This document shows, piece after piece, positions 1 through 6,432 of a DNA stretch of 7,402 nucleotides. The DNA lies in assembly GCA_905214895.1 (NCBI GenBank), contig CAJMNP010000040.1, positions 1-7,402 on the forward strand, read 5' to 3'. The position numbers were made by a program, and so were the translations under genes. Within the stretch, counting starts at the first letter, position 1; every line of letters starts with the position of its first letter. The DNA comes from an uncultured bacterium (GTDB lineage: Bacteria; Actinomycetota; Coriobacteriia; Coriobacteriales; Coriobacteriaceae). A model generated the notes under the pieces. It searched no databases. It was not told where the DNA came from and was given only the letters and a program-made list of their open reading frames with translations.

Positions 1-18
1 ACTTAAGGAGTTCACCGT

Positions 19-1233
19 ATGGCCGATAAGATCCAGTGGGCGGGCAACACGATGCCCAAGAGCGATGACAAGCACTTGGGAATCATGAGCCTCGACCACG
101 TGAAGAAGGCCCGCGCCTTCCACCAGTCGTTCCCCCAGTACACCGTCACTCCGCTTGCCCGCCTGGACGGCCAGGCCGCGCGCCTGGGCCTGTCCAACCT
201 GTGCGTTAAGGACGAGAGCTATCGCTTTGGCCTCAACGCCTTTAAGGTCCTGGGCGGCTCGTTTGCCATGGCCAATTACATTGCCGACGAGACCGGCAAG
301 GACGTTGCCGAGTGCACCTTCGATTACCTGACCTCCGATCAGCTTGCCAAGGACTTTGGCCAGGCTACCTTCTTTACCGCCACCGACGGCAACCATGGCC
401 GCGGCGTGGCATGGGCTGCCAACAAGCTGGGCCAGAAGGCCGTCGTGCACATGCCCAAGGGTTCCACCAAGCCCCGCTTCGATAACATCGCCGCCGAGGG
501 CGCCACGGTGACCATCGAAGAGGTCAACTACGACGAGTGCGTGCGCATGGCCGCCGCCGAGGCCGATGCCTGCGAGCGCGGCGTCATCGTTCAGGACACC
601 GCCTGGGAGGGCTACGAGAAGATTCCGTCTTGGATCATGGAGGGCTACGGCACCATGGCTTCCGAGGCTGCCGAGCAGCTGCGCGAGATGGCCATCAACC
701 GCCCGACGCACGTCTTTGTCCAGGCTGGCGTGGGCTCGCTGGCCGGCGCCGTGGTGGGCTACTTCACCAACCTGTATCCCGATAACCCGCCCACCTTCGT
801 TGTGGTCGAGTGCGCGCCTGCCGCCTGCCTGTACAAGGGCGCTGCCGCCGGCGACGGCGATCCGCGCATCGTGGACGGCGACATGCCCTCCATCATGGCG
901 GGCCTGTGCTGCGGCGAGCCCAACATCCTGGGCTGGGATATCCTGCGCAACCACACCACCGCCTTCGTGTCCTGCCCCGACTGGGTCACCGCTCGTGGCA
1001 TGCGCACCCTGGGCGCTCCCGAAAAGGGTGACCCGCGCGTTATCTCCGGCGAGTCCGGCGCGGTGACCACCGGCCTGGTCGAGACCCTCATGCTCGATCC
1101 CGAGTACGCCGAGCTCAAGGAGCTCATCGGCCTGGACAAGACGAGCTCCGTGCTCTGCTTCTCCACCGAGGGCGATACGGATCCCGACCAGTATCGTCGC
1201 ATCGTCTGGGAGGGCGAGTACCCGACTTGCTAG
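19..1233 (+). CDS. dpaL: 2,3-diaminopropionate ammonia-lyase (YgeX/DpaL), PLP-dependent
   Basis: This cytosolic enzyme of the fold-type II PLP family converts 2,3-diaminopropionate to pyruvate and two ammonia by alpha,beta-elimination. The protein is 404 aa, full family length (E. coli YgeX is about 398 aa). The PLP Schiff-base lysine lies in RFGLNAFKVLGG (Lys76). TATDGNHGRG follows at about 120-129, the glycine-rich phosphate-binding loop AGVGSLAG at 236-243, and SGESGAVTTG near the C-terminal third. Asp123 (in TDGNHG) and Asp193 (in VQDTAWEGY) appear to match the two E. coli catalytic aspartates that let the enzyme use both D and L isomers; this is by motif position, not alignment. The start is set by AAGGAG at 5-10, 8 nt upstream. 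All lysines are AAG, suggesting high expression. It probably catalyses the last step of the pathway encoded here, upstream of ygeY and ygeW. No terminator with a T-run follows, so read-through into ygeY is likely. Confidence 0.96.
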   Translation: MADKIQWAGNTMPKSDDKHLGIMSLDHVKKARAFHQSFPQYTVTPLARLDGQAARLGLSNLCVKDESYRFGLNAFKVLGGSFAMANYIADETGKDVAECTFDYLTSDQLAKDFGQATFFTATDGNHGRGVAWAANKLGQKAVVHMPKGSTKPRFDNIAAEGATVTIEEVNYDECVRMAAAEADACERGVIVQDTAWEGYEKIPSWIMEGYGTMASEAAEQLREMAINRPTHVFVQAGVGSLAGAVVGYFTNLYPDNPPTFVVVECAPAACLYKGAAAGDGDPRIVDGDMPSIMAGLCCGEPNILGWDILRNHTTAFVSCPDWVTARGMRTLGAPEKGDPRVISGESGAVTTGLVETLMLDPEYAELKELIGLDKTSSVLCFSTEGDTDPDQYRRIVWEGEYPTC

Positions 1234-1361
1234 CAGGACGACCTGTCCGGAGGCAGCCGGAGGACTTTACTCCCTGCTCGGACAGTCCTGCTCGCACGGA
1301 GAGCACATTAAGTGCTCTCCGGCTCGTGCGGAACTCGCGACGGAGCAAAGTCCTCCGTCTG
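1234..1361 (+). repeat. Crossing inverted repeats in the dpaL-ygeY spacer (structured RNA or palindromic element)
   Basis: Three inverted repeats overlap here. (A) CAGGAC 1234-1239 and TGTCCG 1244-1249 pair with CGGACA 1279-1284 and GTCCTG 1285-1290: 12 bp with a 4-nt bulge, starting right after the dpaL stop codon. (B) 1254-1273 pairs with 1342-1361 at 18 of 20 positions (core CGGAGGACTTT / AAAGTCCTCCG). (C) GGAGAGCAC 1298-1306 pairs perfectly with GTGCTCTCC 1312-1320 around a 5-nt loop, extended by CGCAC 1293-1297 / GTGCG 1326-1330. C nests inside B. A and B cross, so they must form a pseudoknot or exclude each other. No T-run follows, so this is not an ordinary intrinsic terminator. It could be a processing or stabilising element, a switch controlling ygeY, or a degenerate palindromic repeat. 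It matches no riboswitch class that I recognise. Confidence 0.6.
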
Positions 1362-1433
1362 TCTCCTGTGTCCACTTGCTCGTGGGGTGCTCGACCTCAC
1401 GCTGCTTGGCACAAGTGATCTATCTGAAACATC

Positions 1434-1445
1434 TACCTGTAGGTA
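1434..1445. promoter_or_regulatory. Short dyad TACCT-GT-AGGTA upstream of ygeY
   Basis: A 12-bp dyad with two perfect 5-bp arms and a 2-nt centre ends 25 nt before the ygeY start, between the structured spacer and the ribosome binding site. It could be a small operator or a minor RNA hairpin. No convincing -35/-10 pair is visible around it: a TTGGCA at 1406-1411 has only the poor ACATCT 17 nt downstream. Dyads of this size also arise by chance. Confidence 0.25.
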
Positions 1446-1470
1446 AACCCTTGTAGAAAGGTTAACTGTT

Positions 1471-2856
1471 ATGACTAAGGAACTCGATTTCGAGGCAATT
1501 AAAAACGCTGCTGAGTCCCATCGTGCTGATATGACTCGCTTCCTGCGCGCCATGATCTCCCACCCCTCTGAGTCTTGCGAGGAGGGCGAGGTTGTCGCTT
1601 GCATCAAGGCCGAGATGGAGAACCTCGGCTATGACGAGGTCAAGGTCGACGGCCTGGGCAACGTTATGGGCTTTATGGGCGAGGGCGACAAGATCATCGC
1701 CATCGACTCTCACATTGACACCGTCGGCATCGGCAACATCGAGAACTGGGATGCCGATCCCTATGAGGGCTACGAGACCGACGAGATCATTTACGGCCGC
1801 GGCGGCTCCGACCAGGAGGGTGGCATGGCTTCTGCTACCTATGCTGCCAAGATGATGAAGGACATGGGCCTCATCCCCGAGGGCTACAAGATCATGGTCG
1901 TCGGCACCGTCCAGGAAGAGGACTGCGACGGCATGTGCTGGCAGTACATCTACAACAAGGATGGCATTAAGCCCGAGTTCGTCATTTCCACCGAGCCCAC
2001 CGACGGCGGCATTTATCGCGGTCACCGCGGCCGCATGGAGATCCGCGTCGACGTTCACGGCACCTCCTGCCACGGCTCCGCTCCCGATCGCGGCGACAAC
2101 GCCATTTACAAGATGGCCGACATCATCGCCGACGTCCGCGCCCTCAACAACAACGGCTGCGACGAGTCGACCGACATCAAGGGCCTCGTCAAGATGCTCG
2201 ACCCCAAGTACAACCCCGAGCACTTTGAGGATGCCCGTTTCCTGGGCCGCGGCACCTGCACCGTCAGTCAGATCTTCTACACCAGCCCCAGTCGCTGCGC
2301 TGTCGCTGACTCCTGCGCCATCTCCATCGACCGTCGTATGACCGCCGGTGAGACCTGGGAGTCCTGCCTGGACGAGATCCGCAACCTTCCGGCCGCCAAG
2401 AAGTACGGCGACGACGTGAAGGTCTCCATGTACATGTATGACCGTCCGTCCTGGACCGGCGAGGTCTACGAGACCGAGGCTTACTTCCCCACGTGGATCA
2501 ACAAGGAGACCGCTCCGCACGTTAAGGCCCTCGTCGACGCCCACAAGGCCATGTTTGGTGACGAGCGCATCGGCTGCGAGCCCAGCATGGACAAGCGCAC
2601 TGGTCGTCCGCTGTGCGACAAGTGGACCTTCTCCACGAACTGCGTCTCCATCCAAGGCCGCTACGGCATCCCCTGCGTGGGCTTTGGCCCGGGTGCCGAG
2701 TCTCAGGCTCACGCCCCCAACGAGGTCACCTACAAGGATGACCTGGTCACCGCTGCCGCCATGTACGTGGCTGCCCTGAACCTCTACGATCCGAGCCAGG
2801 CCGATGGCGACGCCACCGTGTTCCGCGCCGGTCTGACCAACAACAAGATCGATTAG
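1471..2856 (+). CDS. ygeY: YgeY-type M20 metallohydrolase (selenium-metabolism-linked hydrolase family)
   Basis: This is a 461-aa dinuclear-metal amidohydrolase of the M20/ArgE/DapE fold, cytosolic and without signal peptide. M20 landmarks are in order: SHIDTV with ligands His81 and Asp83; [10 protein letters not shown] with the bridging Asp114; VQEEDCDG with the catalytic base Glu149 and ligand Glu150; STEPTD with ligand Glu175; [13 protein letters not shown] with His201 in the dimerisation/lid domain; and the last ligand His414 in SQAHAPNEV. The active site is therefore intact. The family is often annotated as a selenium-metabolism hydrolase or putative peptidase because it co-occurs with ygeX, ygeW, ygfK and ssnA. 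In this setting it more plausibly removes a carbamoyl/ureido group from a diaminopropionate derivative than cleaves peptides (inference). AAAGG at 1457-1461, 9 nt upstream, supports the start. Codon use is strongly biased, as in dpaL and ygeW. Confidence 0.93.
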   Translation: MTKELDFEAIKNAAESHRADMTRFLRAMISHPSESCEEGEVVACIKAEMENLGYDEVKVDGLGNVMGFMGEGDKIIAIDSHIDTVGIGNIENWDADPYEGYETDEIIYGRGGSDQEGGMASATYAAKMMKDMGLIPEGYKIMVVGTVQEEDCDGMCWQYIYNKDGIKPEFVISTEPTDGGIYRGHRGRMEIRVDVHGTSCHGSAPDRGDNAIYKMADIIADVRALNNNGCDESTDIKGLVKMLDPKYNPEHFEDARFLGRGTCTVSQIFYTSPSRCAVADSCAISIDRRMTAGETWESCLDEIRNLPAAKKYGDDVKVSMYMYDRPSWTGEVYETEAYFPTWINKETAPHVKALVDAHKAMFGDERIGCEPSMDKRTGRPLCDKWTFSTNCVSIQGRYGIPCVGFGPGAESQAHAPNEVTYKDDLVTAAAMYVAALNLYDPSQADGDATVFRAGLTNNKID

Positions 2857-2877
2857 TCCCATTCCTCGATTTTGTTG
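2841..2877 (+). repeat. Hairpin spanning the ygeY stop codon
   Basis: CAACAAGATCG (2841-2851) pairs along all 11 positions with CGATTTTGTTG (2867-2877), with one G-U wobble, around a 15-nt loop that contains the end of the stop codon. A second stem follows at once: GCCGGGG 2879-2885 with CCCCGGC 2897-2903, 7 bp with an 11-nt loop. Neither is followed by a T-run. They may protect the 3' end of the ygeY message or slow polymerase ahead of the ygeW promoter, but a canonical Rho-independent terminator is not supported. Confidence 0.5.
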
Positions 2878-2911
2878 AGCCGGGGGCCGCTCGTGTCCCC
2901 GGCGCCCCCTG

Positions 2912-2939
2912 TTGACTTGGGGCCCGTGGTCGTTATATC
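2912..2939 (+). promoter_or_regulatory. Candidate housekeeping-sigma promoter for ygeW
   Basis: TTGACT (2912-2917, five of six to the -35 consensus) is separated by 16 nt from TATATC (2934-2939, four of six to the -10). Transcription would start near 2946 and give a leader of about 110 nt before ygeW. It sits just after the hairpins that close ygeY, which is where an internal promoter would be expected. The assignment rests on consensus matching only. Confidence 0.45.
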
Positions 2940-2974
2940 CCATGCTTCCTCAACGGTGGCGGGTCCTCGTCATA

Positions 2975-3014
2975 GTGCTCGGCATGTTCTAGCCACACGC
3001 GCATGCCGGAGCAC
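2975..3014 (+). promoter_or_regulatory. Leader hairpin upstream of ygeW
   Basis: GTGCTCGGCATG (2975-2986) pairs with CATGCCGGAGCAC (3002-3014) through 12 base pairs with a single bulged G, around a 15-nt loop. It would form in the untranslated leader about 30 nt after the predicted transcription start and 44 nt before the ygeW start codon. It is not followed by a T-run and leaves the ribosome binding site GAAAGGA (3045-3051) free, so its role could be mRNA stability or protein/ligand-dependent control. Confidence 0.45.
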
Positions 3015-3058
3015 ATCCACTCATTGCGATCGTTTCATCTTTTCGAAAGGACATTTCC

Positions 3059-4261
3059 ATGGACGCTAAGTTTACCGAGCTCGTCGAGCAGCTGAACGGC
3101 CTCGATTTTAAGGGCATGTACGGCAGCGACTTCCTGCACACCTGGGATAAGACCACCGATGAGCTCAAGGCACTCTACATCGTCGCCGACGCCCTGCGCC
3201 AGCTGCGCGAGAACAACGTCTCTCCCAAGATCTTCGACTCGGGCCTGGCCGTCTCGCTGTTCCGCGACAACTCCACCCGTACGCGCTTCTCCTTCTCTAA
3301 GGCCGCCAACCTGCTGGGCCTTGAGCTGCAGGACCTGGACGAGAAGAAGTCCCAGATCGCTCACGGCGAGACCGTCCGCGAGACCGCTACCATGATCTCC
3401 TTCATGGCCGACGTCATCGGCATCCGCGACGACATGTACATCGGCAAGGGCGACGCCTACATGGCCGAGGTCTCCGAGTCTGTCCAGCAGGCCTACGAGG
3501 ACGGCGTTTTGGATCACCGTCCCACGCTCATCTCCCTGCAGTCCGATTCCGACCACCCCACGCAGTCCTCTGCCGACATGCTCTACCTCATCAACGAGTT
3601 TGGCGGCCTTGAGAACCTCAAGGGCAAGAAGGTTGCCGTCACCTGGGCCTATTCGCCCTCTTACGGCAAACCGCTGTCCTGCCCGCAGTCGCTGATCAGC
3701 CTGCTGCCCCGCTTTGGCATGGACGTCACCCTGGCCCATCCCGAGGGCTACGACCTCATGTCCGAGGTCGTCGAGCGCGCCAAGGGCTATGCCGCCGAGT
3801 CCGGCACCACCTTTAAGCAGGTCAACACCATGGCCGAGGCCTTCGAGGGCGCCGACATCGTGATCCCCAAGAGCTGGGCTCCGTTTGCCGCCATGGAGAA
3901 GCGTACCAACCTGTACGCCGAGGGCGACGACGCCGGCATCGCGGCGCTCGAGAAGGAGCTGCTCGCCCAGAACGCCACTCATCAGGATTGGTGCTCCACG
4001 ACCGAGCTCATGGAGAAGACCGCCAACGGCCAGGACACCATCTTTATGCACCCGCTGCCCGCCGACATCTCCGGTGTCTCTTGCGAGCACGGCGAGGTCA
4101 ACGCCGACGTCTTCGATATGCACCGCGTGGGCATGTACAAGGAGGCCAGCTACAAGCCGTACGCCATCGCAGCCATGATGTTCCTGCAGAAGGTTGCCGA
4201 TCCTGCCGCTGCCCTCAAGGCTCTCGACGAGCGCAATACCGCCCGTTGGTTCCAGGCCTAA
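3059..4261 (+). CDS. ygeW: YgeW-type knotted carbamoyltransferase
   Basis: A 400-aa member of the aspartate/ornithine carbamoyltransferase superfamily, YgeW subfamily, cytosolic. The carbamoyl-phosphate site is clear: NSTRTR at 71-76 (the STRTR motif), HPTQS at 166-170 and HPLPAD at 331-336. The last continues as ISGVSC and is the part of the fold around the C-terminal knot. DWCSTTELM at 310-318 lies in the second-substrate domain; it differs from the ornithine-binding motifs of OTCase, so arginine biosynthesis is unlikely. The E. coli protein has a known structure but, to my knowledge, its substrate was long unassigned. Next to ygeX and ygeY it probably works in the catabolic direction, phosphorolysing a ureido group to carbamoyl phosphate (inference). 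GAAAGGA at 3045-3051, 7 nt upstream, fixes the start. An intrinsic terminator begins 25 nt after the stop codon, so ygeW ends its transcription unit. Confidence 0.93.
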   Translation: MDAKFTELVEQLNGLDFKGMYGSDFLHTWDKTTDELKALYIVADALRQLRENNVSPKIFDSGLAVSLFRDNSTRTRFSFSKAANLLGLELQDLDEKKSQIAHGETVRETATMISFMADVIGIRDDMYIGKGDAYMAEVSESVQQAYEDGVLDHRPTLISLQSDSDHPTQSSADMLYLINEFGGLENLKGKKVAVTWAYSPSYGKPLSCPQSLISLLPRFGMDVTLAHPEGYDLMSEVVERAKGYAAESGTTFKQVNTMAEAFEGADIVIPKSWAPFAAMEKRTNLYAEGDDAGIAALEKELLAQNATHQDWCSTTELMEKTANGQDTIFMHPLPADISGVSCEHGEVNADVFDMHRVGMYKEASYKPYAIAAMMFLQKVADPAAALKALDERNTARWFQA

Positions 4262-4286
4262 AGCCGGGTTGAGGTAAACCATGTAG

Positions 4287-4325
4287 AGGGGGCGCTCTGC
4301 CAACCGGCGGGGTGCCCCCTTTTTT
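4287..4325 (+). terminator. Rho-independent terminator after ygeW
   Basis: AGGGGGCGC (4287-4295) pairs with GTGCCCCCT (4312-4320) through 9 bp including one G-U. An inner CTGCC/GGCGG stem closes part of the loop. The right arm runs straight into six T residues (4320-4325). Stem, G/C content and T-run are all canonical. It separates the dpaL-ygeY-ygeW block from the mocA-hyuA block. Confidence 0.85.
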
Positions 4326-4400
4326 GCATCGTGGGCGTGCGGGATAAGCGCTTTCGATGTGGATGCCCCGTGGCGCGAGTTATGGGTACGATGGCTTCAG

Positions 4401-4406
4401 GGGAGG
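4401..4406 (+). promoter_or_regulatory. Ribosome binding site that decides the mocA start
   Basis: GGGAGG lies 7 nt before the ATG at 4414. The alternative in-frame ATG at 4357 has no Shine-Dalgarno sequence and would add 19 residues before the conserved nucleotide-binding motif, which normally sits at the extreme N-terminus. A weak -10-like TACGAT at 4387-4392 would place the transcript start close to this site, but it has no good -35 partner. Confidence 0.7.
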
Positions 4407-4413
4407 TGTCGCC

Positions 4414-5028
4414 ATGAAACTTGGTTGCGTCATTATGGCCTCGGGCGAGGGCAAGCGGTTTGGCTCCAACAAGATGCTCGCCGATATCTATGGCAAGCCG
4501 CTGATTGCCCGGACTATCGATTCGGTTCCCCGGAGCTTTGACGTCGTGGTTTCGACGCGTTGGCCCGAGGTCGCCCAGATTTGCGAGGACAAGCATTGCC
4601 CGTGTGTGCTGCATGATGGCGAACTGCGCAGCGAAAGCGTCCGTGCGGGCCTTTCGTGGGGAGTCGAACGCAACTGGAAAGGTTGCCTCTTTTTGCCGGG
4701 CGACCAGCCAGTCGTGAGTTCGGATTCTTTTGAGGCTATGGTTCGTGCATTTGACGAGCTTGGCCGCAAGCATCCGGTGCGTCTTGCGTGCAACGGTGAG
4801 CCTTCGAGCCCGGTGCTCTTTCCGGCGGAACTGTTCGATGCACTTATGTGTCTTGAGGGCAAGGACGGCGGGGGCTCGATTCTCAAGGACCGTACCGATG
4901 TGATGCTGGTCGAAGCGCGCGCCTATGAGCTGTGGGATGTCGATACCGCCGAGGGACAGCGACGCATAACGGAGCATATCGCGGCCTGCTCGTATTTTGA
5001 TCGCGTGGCCAACTGCATCAATCAATAA
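4414..5028 (+). CDS. mocA: MocA-like molybdenum cofactor nucleotidyltransferase
   Basis: A 204-aa GT-A-fold nucleotidyltransferase of the MobA/MocA family. MocA proteins transfer CMP from CTP to the molybdopterin cofactor, giving the cytosine dinucleotide form used by xanthine-dehydrogenase-type hydroxylases. The N-terminal motif ASGEGKRFGSNKM spans residues 9-21, with Lys20 as the conserved lysine. RSESVRAGLSWG (72-83), the metal-binding LPGDQP (94-99, Asp97), NGEPSSPVLFP (127-137) and WDVDTAEG (174-181) follow in family order. E. coli mocA (ygfJ) lies in the corresponding cluster, which supports MocA over the guanylyltransferase MobA, but sequence alone does not fix CTP versus GTP. The short start at 4414 is chosen because of GGGAGG 7 nt upstream. 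The gene follows the ygeW terminator and is coupled to hyuA downstream (9 nt gap). Codon use is less biased than in the three genes before it, suggesting lower expression. Confidence 0.82.
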   Translation: MKLGCVIMASGEGKRFGSNKMLADIYGKPLIARTIDSVPRSFDVVVSTRWPEVAQICEDKHCPCVLHDGELRSESVRAGLSWGVERNWKGCLFLPGDQPVVSSDSFEAMVRAFDELGRKHPVRLACNGEPSSPVLFPAELFDALMCLEGKDGGGSILKDRTDVMLVEARAYELWDVDTAEGQRRITEHIAACSYFDRVANCINQ

Positions 5029-5032
5029 GGAG
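5027..5032 (+). promoter_or_regulatory. hyuA ribosome binding site overlapping the mocA stop codon
   Basis: AAGGAG overlaps the last two bases of the mocA TAA stop (5026-5028) and lies 5 nt before the hyuA ATG. This arrangement is typical of co-transcribed and translationally coupled genes, and shows that mocA and hyuA share a message. Confidence 0.75.
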
Positions 5033-5037
5033 CAATT

Positions 5038-6405
5038 ATGATCATCATCAAAAACGGCGCGCTCGTGACGCCACAGGGGCTTCGCCGCGCCGATCTTGCC
5101 ATGGAGGGCGATAAGATTGTGCGGATCGCCGCGGCGATTGAGCCGGCCGAGGGCGATACCGTCGAGGATGCCGCGGGCTGCTGGGTGTTCCCCGGCTTTA
5201 TCGACGGCCACACGCACATGCAGTGCTGGACCGGCATGGATTGGACAGCCGATAGCTTTGAGACCGGCACGCGCGCGGCTGCCTGCGGCGGCACAACGAC
5301 CATTGTGGACTACGCGACGGCCGATCGCGGCGTGACCATGCCCGATGCCTTGGCCGAGTGGCATCGCCGCGCCGACGGAACCTGCACGGCCAACTACGCC
5401 TTTCATATGGCACTCGCCGAGTGGAACGAGCGCAACCGCGCTGATCTTTCGGCCATGCGCGAGGCAGGCGTATCGTCGTTCAAGACCTACTTTGCCTACG
5501 ATCATCTGCGCTTGGACGATGCCGAGACACTCGAGGTGCTCGAGGAGCTCAAGCGTATTGGCGGCATACTGTGCGTGCATTGCGAGAACGGCACGCTGGT
5601 GAATGAGCTGCAGAAGCGCGTGTTTGAGCAGGGTATCCACGGGCCCGAGGGCCATGCGCTCAGCCGTCCGGATGTGTGCGAGGCCGAGGCAGTGAGCCGT
5701 CTGCTATATCTGGCACACCTGGCCGGCGACGCACCGGTCAACGTGGTGCACCTTTCGACCAAGCTGGGGCTCGAGGCCATCCGTGCCGCCAAGGCGCGCG
5801 GGCAGAAGAATATCTATGTCGAGACCTGCCCTCAGTATCTGATGCTCGACGATACGTGCTACCTGGAGCAGGGCGAGGACGGCTTTGCGGGCGCCAAGTA
5901 TGTGATGAGCCCGCCGCTGCGCCATGCGGGTGACCGTGCGGCACTGCGCGAGGCGCTTGTGACCGGCGAGATCGATACGATTGCCACCGACCACTGCAGC
6001 TTTAACCTGCATGGGCAAAAGGACCGCGGGCGCGACGACTTCCGCGCGATTCCCAACGGCGGGCCCGGTGTGGAGCATCGCCCCGTTGCGATCGCTACGA
6101 GCTTTGAGGGACAGCTGGGTCCTGAGGATCTGTGCCGCTTGATGAGCGAGAACCCGGCGCGCGTCTTTGGCATGTATCCGCGCAAGGGCTGTCTTGCTGA
6201 GGGCTCCGATGCCGACGTGTGCGTGTGGGATCCCAAGGCGCGCTGGACGATCGGTGCCGCGACGCAGCATCAGGCCGTGGACTACACGCCGCTCGAGGGC
6301 TTTGAGGCGCACGGCCGTGCCAAGGCTGTGTTTGTGAACGGCGTGCTGGCCGCGCGCGACGGCGAGCCCACCGGAGCCCAGCCCGGCCGCTACGTCCCCC
6401 GCTAA
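5038..6405 (+). CDS. hyuA: D-hydantoinase/dihydropyrimidinase-type amidohydrolase
   Basis: A 455-aa cyclic amidohydrolase (TIM-barrel metal-dependent hydrolase superfamily), cytosolic and normally tetrameric. All ligands of the binuclear metal site are visible: His58 and His60 in DGHTHM, Lys149 in SSFKTYFAYD (the lysine carboxylated in this family), His181 in CVHCENG, His238 in NVVHLSTKLG and Asp318 in IATDHCSF. YFAYD at 151-155 includes the tyrosine of the substrate-gating loop. NPARVFGMYPRKGCLAEGSDADV near the C-terminus is the usual return to the small beta domain. The family opens hydantoins and dihydropyrimidines to carbamoyl amino acids. Here the natural substrate is probably a purine-derived ureide rather than dihydrouracil, since the homologue lies in the E. 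coli ygeWXY cluster (inference). No T-run terminator follows; the next structure is the palindrome at 6433-6499. Confidence 0.93.
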   Translation: MIIIKNGALVTPQGLRRADLAMEGDKIVRIAAAIEPAEGDTVEDAAGCWVFPGFIDGHTHMQCWTGMDWTADSFETGTRAAACGGTTTIVDYATADRGVTMPDALAEWHRRADGTCTANYAFHMALAEWNERNRADLSAMREAGVSSFKTYFAYDHLRLDDAETLEVLEELKRIGGILCVHCENGTLVNELQKRVFEQGIHGPEGHALSRPDVCEAEAVSRLLYLAHLAGDAPVNVVHLSTKLGLEAIRAAKARGQKNIYVETCPQYLMLDDTCYLEQGEDGFAGAKYVMSPPLRHAGDRAALREALVTGEIDTIATDHCSFNLHGQKDRGRDDFRAIPNGGPGVEHRPVAIATSFEGQLGPEDLCRLMSENPARVFGMYPRKGCLAEGSDADVCVWDPKARWTIGAATQHQAVDYTPLEGFEAHGRAKAVFVNGVLAARDGEPTGAQPGRYVPR

Positions 6406-6432
6406 CAGGAAAACCACCGGATTCTCCTCCGC

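Noticed and set aside
1234..1470. Purine-type riboswitch upstream of ygeY
   Set aside because: The purine context made this attractive, but the conserved three-way-junction core and loop sequences of known purine riboswitches are not present. The structure is reported only as an unassigned element.
1462..2943. 493-codon open frame on the minus strand opposite ygeY
   Set aside because: Its translation is low-complexity and rich in Val, Gly, Asp, Leu and His, as expected from reading biased GC-rich codons in reverse. It has no family motif, while the plus strand encodes a protein with all M20 metal ligands.
3035..4303. 422-codon open frame on the minus strand opposite ygeW
   Set aside because: Same reversed-codon composition and no recognisable motif. 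It lies across an intact carbamoyltransferase and the intrinsic terminator.
4357..4413. Upstream in-frame ATG extending mocA by 19 residues
   Set aside because: It has no Shine-Dalgarno sequence, and the extension would displace the nucleotide-binding motif from the N-terminus. The ATG at 4414 has GGGAGG at good spacing.
4258..5655. 465-codon open frame on the minus strand across mocA and hyuA
   Set aside because: It spans two well-supported plus-strand genes and their ribosome binding site, and shows no family similarity.
5704..6417. 237-codon open frame on the minus strand at the end of hyuA
   Set aside because: It is antisense to the conserved His238-to-C-terminus part of the hydantoinase, and its composition is that of a shadow frame.
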